In this document: one piece after another, positions 59,084 through 64,000 of the stretch
How the letters are laid out: each line of letters starts with the position of its first letter
Position numbering within the stretch: the stretch's first letter is position 1
Assembly: GCF_001705515.1 (NCBI RefSeq)
Contig: NZ_MDJS01000001.1
Span: 1,550,001 to 1,614,000 of the forward strand
Direction: 5' to 3'
From: Mucilaginibacter sp. PPCGB 2223
Lineage (GTDB): Bacteria; Bacteroidota; Bacteroidia; Sphingobacteriales; Sphingobacteriaceae
DNA: 64,000 nt
The notes under the pieces: model-generated
The model's input: only the letters and a program-made list of their open reading frames with translations
Told to the model about the DNA's origin: nothing
Database searches by the model: none
Made by a program: the position numbers and the translations under genes

Positions 59084-61300
59084 TCAACGCTTATGCCAAC
59101 TGATCTGAATTTCACTATCGCCGGGGACGGTAAATTCCAGGTGGCCTTCTTTTGTTTGCCTCCCTTTTAAGCTTTCTTGTTGGCCACGGGCCCTTATCTC
59201 GAATGCGGGAATTTTTTCTTTACCCGTTTTTACGAGCATAACCCGGGCTGCGAGCCGGCCGTCGCCAGCCAACCTAAATTCGGCCTGACGTTGCTTTGTT
59301 GAAGAAAAACCATAGGTCGGGTAATCGGTATAGATCATAAAGGGCTGACCGACTACCCGCATATAGTGCCGCGGAACGATGCCGAAAGCATTACCTGCCC
59401 CATAAACTTCCTGGCCTACTTCGCCCGATTTCTCCCAGCCATCGTGCAGGTCTTCCAATGCTATCCAAAGATTAGGATCAACTTCGCCTGTCTTTACTTT
59501 CTCCGACAATAGTTCTTTCGGCAGCATCGTGGGATAATAATACACCGCGCGGTCAATCAGGAAACGAATATATTCGGACAGCAATAGTCTTACCGATGGC
59601 AGGATATCCTGGCCACGGGCATGGTGCAGGTAATCATGGAAAGCGCAGAAAACTTCCTGCTCTTCATAAACTGCCGTATAAGGCGCATCGTTCAACGGGA
59701 ACAGGGCGAAAAAGGATGGAAAGTTTTTCCCGTAACCGTAGTTACAATCCCATAGCTTAACATTTTTGAAAACATTGGCCAGGCACAAGTAACTTAAGTC
59801 TTTATATATCTCTTTTTTAGTGATCCTATATAACCGCAATAAAGCGCCCGCAGAAAACGAGGTATTATTGGCCTGGTAAAATAATTCGAAGCCAAGCCTG
59901 TGCAAACGCTGTGCTGCTTTTTCTGCCTCGGTCAAATAACGCCTTTCTCCGGTCAGCTCCCAGGCTTGCAACATCACGTGTGCATACAAACCTGGTACGT
60001 CTTTTTCACCGCCCTTACCGGGTTGTGTTTCGGCTTTGACCACCTCGAGCGTATCCATGTTGTAAAAGACCGGCCAGGCATAATCAAAATGCCGGGCTAC
60101 CTTAATCGCAAATTCGAGCGAGTCCAGGAACAGCTTTTTGCCGATCTTATCGCCTTTCAAGGCAAGCCGCGACAAATTGAGCAGCGGATGCTGGAGATAC
60201 CAGGAATCCATGACCAGCGGTTTTTTATGTTCTTCTTCACCCTCCATGGTATCGGCCATTTTAGGGTGCCAACGCATAATGGTGCCAAGCTCTTCGTTAT
60301 AAAAAGCTGGCAAACCGGCCTTAATTTTGTCTATCATTTCGAGTTGTGTGCCGCTCCACGCTGTATAGTCTGTTAACGGTAACAGCACAGCCAGTTGTAC
60401 CATAATTTCGGGCGGTGTTTTATAATCACACACATAAGCGTTAAAATAGTGGTTGCCACTAACCTGCGACCAGCAACCGGGGCTTTTCTGAAGATCATCC
60501 AGCCCTTTTTGCAGGATATCCGGCCAATGTTTGTAAGTAGTTGCCGGAGTGGACAGCTTCAGATAAATTGCTGCCAGCAGGTCTAAATACTGCTGCACCA
60601 TAGCCGGCTCATCTGCCGGTACCTCTTCAGAAAAGGCGATAATGGCATCGCTCAGGGTATAAACCTTATTGGCCTTGAGCGATTTATTTTTAAGTGTTGG
60701 CGGCAGAGCGAAACCAATTTCAGGCCATTCGCCACCAACGGTGCCGCCTGCCGACGTTTCTGTATCCTGGTTGTAATCTGCAAGTGCAGTGAGGTTTTGC
60801 AGGTACAAAACCGAACCGGCTCTCGGCCGGGTTAAGTTAAAGTAAAGCTGACCCGAACGCGCACCCACCTGGCTTACTTTAACTTCGCCTTCAGCCAGCA
60901 CATCGCTGCTACTTGCACCCAATGGCACGATATCGCGCGGCCAGTACGGAAACAATAGCGGAGCTGCCGTTTGCAAGGTCGTTTTTAAACGTATGACCGG
61001 TGTTTCTTCGCTGCTTAGGGTTAAAACAACCTCGTATTCGCCCATCAGCGAGCTGATGGTAAAAGTGACAGCCCGGTCGTTTGCCAAAACCCTTTTCAGC
61101 TCCAACTGATCATCGGGCGAGTAAGCCATCCGAAAGGCGATGCGACTGCCTTTGGGCCAGTAGACGATCAACCAGCAGGAATCATTGGTTAGGAAAACTT
61201 TAAATAAATAACCCGATACTTCCCGCCCAAAAACCGATTGGAGACCAGGTTCATTGAGTTGCTTATTAATATTTAAAAGCCAGGGTGAAGCTGCGCTCAT
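59084..61300 (-). CDS. Uncharacterised protein with probable alpha/alpha-toroid domain, 738 aa
   Basis: Family not recognised. No signal peptide is apparent. An N-terminal beta-rich part (about residues 1-200) is followed by a long helical region (about 230-600), e.g. HPLLNLSRLALKGDKIGKKLFLD, VPGLYAHVMLQAWELTGERRYLTEAEKAAQRL, FSAGALLRLYRITKKEIYKDL, with repeated hairpins of the kind seen in six-hairpin glycosidases. A short beta-rich tail ends KEGHLEFTVPGDSEIQIS. A carbohydrate-binding or glycosidase-like role is possible. It overlaps nothing but is 7 bp upstream of MscS, suggesting co-transcription. Confidence 0.75.
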   Translation of the reverse strand: MSAASPWLLNINKQLNEPGLQSVFGREVSGYLFKVFLTNDSCWLIVYWPKGSRIAFRMAYSPDDQLELKRVLANDRAVTFTISSLMGEYEVVLTLSSEETPVIRLKTTLQTAAPLLFPYWPRDIVPLGASSSDVLAEGEVKVSQVGARSGQLYFNLTRPRAGSVLYLQNLTALADYNQDTETSAGGTVGGEWPEIGFALPPTLKNKSLKANKVYTLSDAIIAFSEEVPADEPAMVQQYLDLLAAIYLKLSTPATTYKHWPDILQKGLDDLQKSPGCWSQVSGNHYFNAYVCDYKTPPEIMVQLAVLLPLTDYTAWSGTQLEMIDKIKAGLPAFYNEELGTIMRWHPKMADTMEGEEEHKKPLVMDSWYLQHPLLNLSRLALKGDKIGKKLFLDSLEFAIKVARHFDYAWPVFYNMDTLEVVKAETQPGKGGEKDVPGLYAHVMLQAWELTGERRYLTEAEKAAQRLHRLGFELFYQANNTSFSAGALLRLYRITKKEIYKDLSYLCLANVFKNVKLWDCNYGYGKNFPSFFALFPLNDAPYTAVYEEQEVFCAFHDYLHHARGQDILPSVRLLLSEYIRFLIDRAVYYYPTMLPKELLSEKVKTGEVDPNLWIALEDLHDGWEKSGEVGQEVYGAGNAFGIVPRHYMRVVGQPFMIYTDYPTYGFSSTKQRQAEFRLAGDGRLAARVMLVKTGKEKIPAFEIRARGQQESLKGRQTKEGHLEFTVPGDSEIQISWHKR

Positions 61301-61496
61301 TGTAAAAAACTTAGCATTTTATATTTCAATTACCCATTAACCCGCGAATAGCGGCAATAAAAGATGTATAATATTAACTGAGAAACATTCTTTTTTGTTT
61401 AGATATTTTCTATAATATTTATTTTTTTAATTAATTAGAAACATATTTTACCCAGACTGGTTGACATACAATTCAATGCCAGGGGTACCGCGCCCT
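61301..61496. other. AT-rich spacer upstream of the 738-residue gene
   Basis: About 130 bp of AT-rich sequence upstream of the minus-strand gene at 61300, probably its promoter region, then about 60 bp of higher-GC sequence that leads into the DUF4142 remnant. No clear -7 box was found. Confidence 0.4.
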
Positions 61497-61787
61497 GACC
61501 CACGTTTTGCTAACCTGTCACTGGGCAATTCGGCGGCACGGCCTAAGTGGAACCGGGGCAACTGGCGCAGCAGAAAGCAGCGAATGCTAAGGTCAAAGAC
61601 TTCGGCTGCGATTTTGACAAGGCTTATGTCAGTAATATGACCGACGATCATAAAATGGATATTAAGGAATTCGAAGACGCAACTAAAAACTAAAGATGCC
61701 GACCTGAAAACCTTTGCCATAAAAACCTTGACTACCCTAAAAATGCACCTGTAGGCCATTCAAAAGATCCATGACAGCGTGAAATAA
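61497..61787 (+). pseudogene. Decayed DUF4142 gene
   Basis: Fragments of a DUF4142 protein appear in different frames. DPRFANLSLGNSAA (from 61497) is followed, after a shift, by VEPGQLAQQKAANAKVKDFG (from 61547), which runs straight into CDFDKAYVSNMTDDHKMDIKEF; the usual intervening segment is missing. A 1-nt insertion then breaks the frame (about 61690), after which KDADLKTFAIKTLTTLKMHL is readable, a TAG replaces the next codon, and AIQKIHDSVK ends at TAA 61785-61787. DUF4142 proteins are small exported four-helix proteins of unknown role. Multiple lesions show it is no longer functional. Confidence 0.7.
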
Positions 61788-61880
61788 ATAGAAAATAGTG
61801 CTAAGTTTTGAAAGGTCACTTGTTGATCAGGTAGCTTTTTATCTTTAAACCGGTAATGGTCGTAGTGGATACTTGCTGAT

Positions 61881-62927
61881 TTAGCTTAGCCTGCTTAGTA
61901 TTTCCTTGATCGAAAAATGCGCACCGCAAACAAACTCATCAGCTGCGCCGTAATAGATAACTAACTTGTCCCCATATACAATATGGCCGTTGGTAAAAAC
62001 CACATAACCAAAAAAACCGCTCAATTCATAGGGCTCGGTGGGCACCATGATTGGTTCGGTGGTGCGTGCCAGTACTATGGAAGGATCATTGATATCCATT
62101 AAAAAAGCGCCGAGGCAGTAACGGTGCTCGGCATTGGCACCGTGATAGATCTCCAGCCAGCCTTGTTCGGTACGGATCGGTGCGGCGCCTGCACCTACAC
62201 GGGCGCTATCCCATAAACCAGAACGGGTTTTGATCAAACACTGGTGATTGCCCCATTGCCTGCCGTCTGAAGATTCGGCCAGCCAGATATAATTGCCGCC
62301 GATCTCCTTGCTGCTCGGCCGGTGCAAACAATAGTATTTGCCACTTATCTTCTCCTCAAACAGCGCGCAATCTTTATTATGTGGCGGCAATATCATCCCA
62401 CCCGGCTCAAAATGCTGCCAGTCTTTGGTGGTTTGTAAACCAACACCTACGCCGCTGTCCGAAACAGCGGTATAAGTCAGGTAATAAGTATCGTTAATTT
62501 GTGTAACTCTGCAATCTTCAATGCCGAACCGTTCCAGGTAGCCCTGTCCAAATAAAGGTGCATAACCATCCTGCTCAGTAAAATGAATACCGTCATCACT
62601 CGCCATCAGGCGTAAATGCGAGATGGTGGTCAGGTAATCCAATCCTTTATAATTGATCACGCGGGCATCCGTCGCGATCAGGTCAGGGTCATTTAAGGGC
62701 ACTTCGATGATCTCTGTATTACCGGTTGCGTTCAGCACTGGAAAAAAGATCACGCCTTCTTTTTGCGCGGTACCTTCGGCCACGCGAACCAATAACCAGG
62801 TTTTATCTTGAAAGCGAAAGACACCCGGGTTTAATAAACTGATGATCTGCAAACCTGCATTGCTGGGTTGCAGGTCTTTAGGGAGCAATAAGGGGTTTTC
62901 AGAAAAACGTTGTGCAATATCTTTCAT
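61881..62927 (-). CDS. GH130-family glycoside phosphorylase/hydrolase
   Basis: This 348-residue five-bladed beta-propeller enzyme matches GH130, whose members phosphorolyse or hydrolyse beta-mannosidic linkages. Seen: NPGVFRFQDKTWLLVRVAEG, the GIEDCRVTQINDTYYLTYTA motif with the catalytic Asp (most members have EDPR), RVGAGAAPIRTEQGWLEIYHGA, and AEDEFVCGAHF-like AADEFVCGAHFSI at the C-terminus. No signal peptide is seen, so the enzyme is cytoplasmic. Its substrate is not defined; beta-mannosides such as mannooligosaccharides or mannosyl-glucose are typical. It is on its own, divergent from the SDR gene. Confidence 0.9.
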   Translation of the reverse strand: MKDIAQRFSENPLLLPKDLQPSNAGLQIISLLNPGVFRFQDKTWLLVRVAEGTAQKEGVIFFPVLNATGNTEIIEVPLNDPDLIATDARVINYKGLDYLTTISHLRLMASDDGIHFTEQDGYAPLFGQGYLERFGIEDCRVTQINDTYYLTYTAVSDSGVGVGLQTTKDWQHFEPGGMILPPHNKDCALFEEKISGKYYCLHRPSSKEIGGNYIWLAESSDGRQWGNHQCLIKTRSGLWDSARVGAGAAPIRTEQGWLEIYHGANAEHRYCLGAFLMDINDPSIVLARTTEPIMVPTEPYELSGFFGYVVFTNGHIVYGDKLVIYYGAADEFVCGAHFSIKEILSRLS

Positions 62928-63019
62928 AGGTTATTGCTCAACAGCGAAAGCGTCAGCCTGTTTTATTTGTTTCTAAACTATTGCCGGTAATAAAGGTTAT
63001 ATAATAAAGCAATATCATC

Positions 63020-63865
63020 ATGGCAAACACACCTCAAAAACAAAACCGGCAACCCGGCATCGAAGCGCAGATGGCCCCGGCTCCTGAGTATATAAAACCC
63101 AACTATACGGGTTCGGGCAAGCTCAAAAACAAGGTTGCCCTTATTACCGGAGGTGATAGCGGCATAGGCCGGGCTGTGAGTATCCATTTCGCACGCGAAG
63201 GGGCGGATATTGCCATTGTTTATTATGATGAAGAGGTGGATGCCAAAATGACCCGTTCCTTGGTTGAAGCCGAAGGACGCACCTGTCTTCTTTTGAAAGG
63301 CGATGTTAAAAGGAGCGCTTTCTGTAAAAAAGCCGTGCAGCAAACGGTACAGAAACTGGGTGGGCTTAATATCCTGGTCAATAACGCAGGGATGCAGGTG
63401 CCACAAAAAGACCCGAAAGCCATCGACGAAAAACAACTGGACGATACCTTCCGTACCAATATCTACGCCTATTTCCATTTCGCCAATGAGGCACTGGAAT
63501 TTATGAAGGCTGGGGATTGTATCATCAACACCACTTCGGTAACGGCTTACCGTTCGTCGCCCAACCTGGTGGATTATTCTTCAACCAAGGGTGCCATCAC
63601 TTCCTTTACCCGTTCCTTAGCGACCAATATTGTAAAAAAGAAGATCCGCGTTAACGCCGTCGCACCCGGCCCTGTATGGACACCGCTGATCGTTTCCACT
63701 TTTGATGCGGATAAAATTAAAGATTTTGGCTCCGAAACCGCAATGAAACGTGCCGGGCAGCCTTCGGAATTAGCGCCCGCCTATGTTTTTCTGGCTTCGG
63801 ACGATGCTTCGTTCATCACGGGCCAGGTCATCCACGTTAATGGCGGTGAGGTGGTAAACGGGTAG
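63020..63865 (+). CDS. SDR-family oxidoreductase
   Basis: This 281-residue protein of the short-chain dehydrogenase/reductase superfamily (YghA/glucose-dehydrogenase-like group) has an N-terminal extension of about 45 residues, then the NAD(P)-binding TGGDSGIGRAVS motif, NNAG, and the active-site Ser, Tyr and Lys in NTTSVTAYRSSPNLVDYSSTKGA. The Arg/Asn patch KKIRVNAVAPGPVWTPL and the final FITGQVIHVNGGEVV are typical. Substrate is not predictable; homologues reduce aldehydes or sugars. It is transcribed divergently to GH130. Confidence 0.93.
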   Translation: MANTPQKQNRQPGIEAQMAPAPEYIKPNYTGSGKLKNKVALITGGDSGIGRAVSIHFAREGADIAIVYYDEEVDAKMTRSLVEAEGRTCLLLKGDVKRSAFCKKAVQQTVQKLGGLNILVNNAGMQVPQKDPKAIDEKQLDDTFRTNIYAYFHFANEALEFMKAGDCIINTTSVTAYRSSPNLVDYSSTKGAITSFTRSLATNIVKKKIRVNAVAPGPVWTPLIVSTFDADKIKDFGSETAMKRAGQPSELAPAYVFLASDDASFITGQVIHVNGGEVVNG

Positions 63866-64000
63866 GGTTGATTATCGTGTAGCCAACCCCACGATGCCGG
63901 ATTGTCCTGATATCTGCCAGGAGTTCAATTACTTCCGGCACCTGGGCCTTATCAAGCTCCTGCTGGCAGCCGGTGGTGTAACTGAATGCTTTACCCGGCC
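63837..64000 (-). other. Open frame at the right edge, unresolved
   Basis: A minus-strand frame enters from the right edge and stops at TAA 63837-63839. It contains readable text such as CQQELDKAQVPEVIELLADI and ends TIINPTRLPPHRH. It overlaps the SDR gene end by 29 bp. A plus-strand ATG at 63893 is also open to the edge. Family is not recognised for either, so a real gene here cannot be decided from this window. Confidence 0.3.

Noticed and set aside
61448..61759. Minus-strand frame across the DUF4142 remnant
   Set aside because: The plus-strand fragments match a known family in three frames; the minus-strand frame is a shadow of that decayed gene.
1..64000. tRNA, rRNA, CRISPR or complete insertion sequence
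   Set aside because: No cloverleaf-like sequence, regular spaced repeats, or transposase with terminal inverted repeats was recognised by eye. A dedicated scan could still reveal short RNAs.

Overview
The window looks like chromosome of a Bacteroidota bacterium, most likely Sphingobacteriaceae (Mucilaginibacter/Pedobacter-like). Evidence seen here: TAnnTTTG-type -7 promoter elements, two TonB-dependent receptors with carboxypeptidase-like N-terminal domains, a GLPGLI protein, RemB-type barrels, GldK and GldN of the type IX secretion/gliding machinery, a DUF2723 glycosyltransferase, and the transcarbamylase version of arginine synthesis typical of the phylum. No rRNA, tRNA, CRISPR array, complete insertion sequence or replication origin was recognised.

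Layout. 0-4 kb: 5' part of priA with a DUF423 gene; a tightly packed operon of an unknown exported protein, DUF3995 and a GmhB-type phosphatase. 4-11 kb: L,D-transpeptidase, ComEC, a small exported protein, an LtaS/sulfatase-type membrane enzyme. 11-14 kb: four minus-strand genes joined by stop/start overlaps (cation efflux, Nudix, bioA, ferritin-like diiron protein). 14-25 kb: class I aminotransferase, TonB-dependent receptor, large GH63-type glucosidase, three outer-membrane barrels of which two are tandem RemB-like paralogues. 25-35 kb: DUF2723 protein with tatA, ammonium transporter, fatty acid desaturase, and a histidine kinase/response regulator pair with an operator-like direct repeat upstream. 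35-38.5 kb: outer-membrane barrel, gldK and gldN, with no gldL or gldM between them. 38.5-44.5 kb: arginine operon (GNAT, argG, cupin, argC, argD, argF'), preceded by a palindrome and a 40-codon ORF whose last ten codons hold four Arg codons. 44.5-54.3 kb: PaiB-like protein, MsrA, beta-propeller/phosphoesterase fusion, aldose epimerase-like protein, methyltransferase, TonB receptor plus GLPGLI pair. 54.3-64 kb: an accessory stress/metal/carbohydrate block: remnant of an efflux adaptor, CopB-type Cu ATPase, YciE/F-like protein, DUF421, a 46-codon Cys-rich ORF, MscS channel, a 738-residue orphan probably with an alpha/alpha-toroid fold, a DUF4142 pseudogene, GH130 and an SDR.

Most interesting points: the gldK-gldN pair without its motor genes; Val90 in the transcarbamylase, which points to N-succinylornithine as substrate; the possible arginine leader peptide; the diiron protein translationally coupled to bioA; the two-component operator; the 46-codon Cys-rich ORF; and the orphan 738-residue protein next to MscS. 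All functional calls rest on motif and family recognition by eye; no database search or structure prediction was run.
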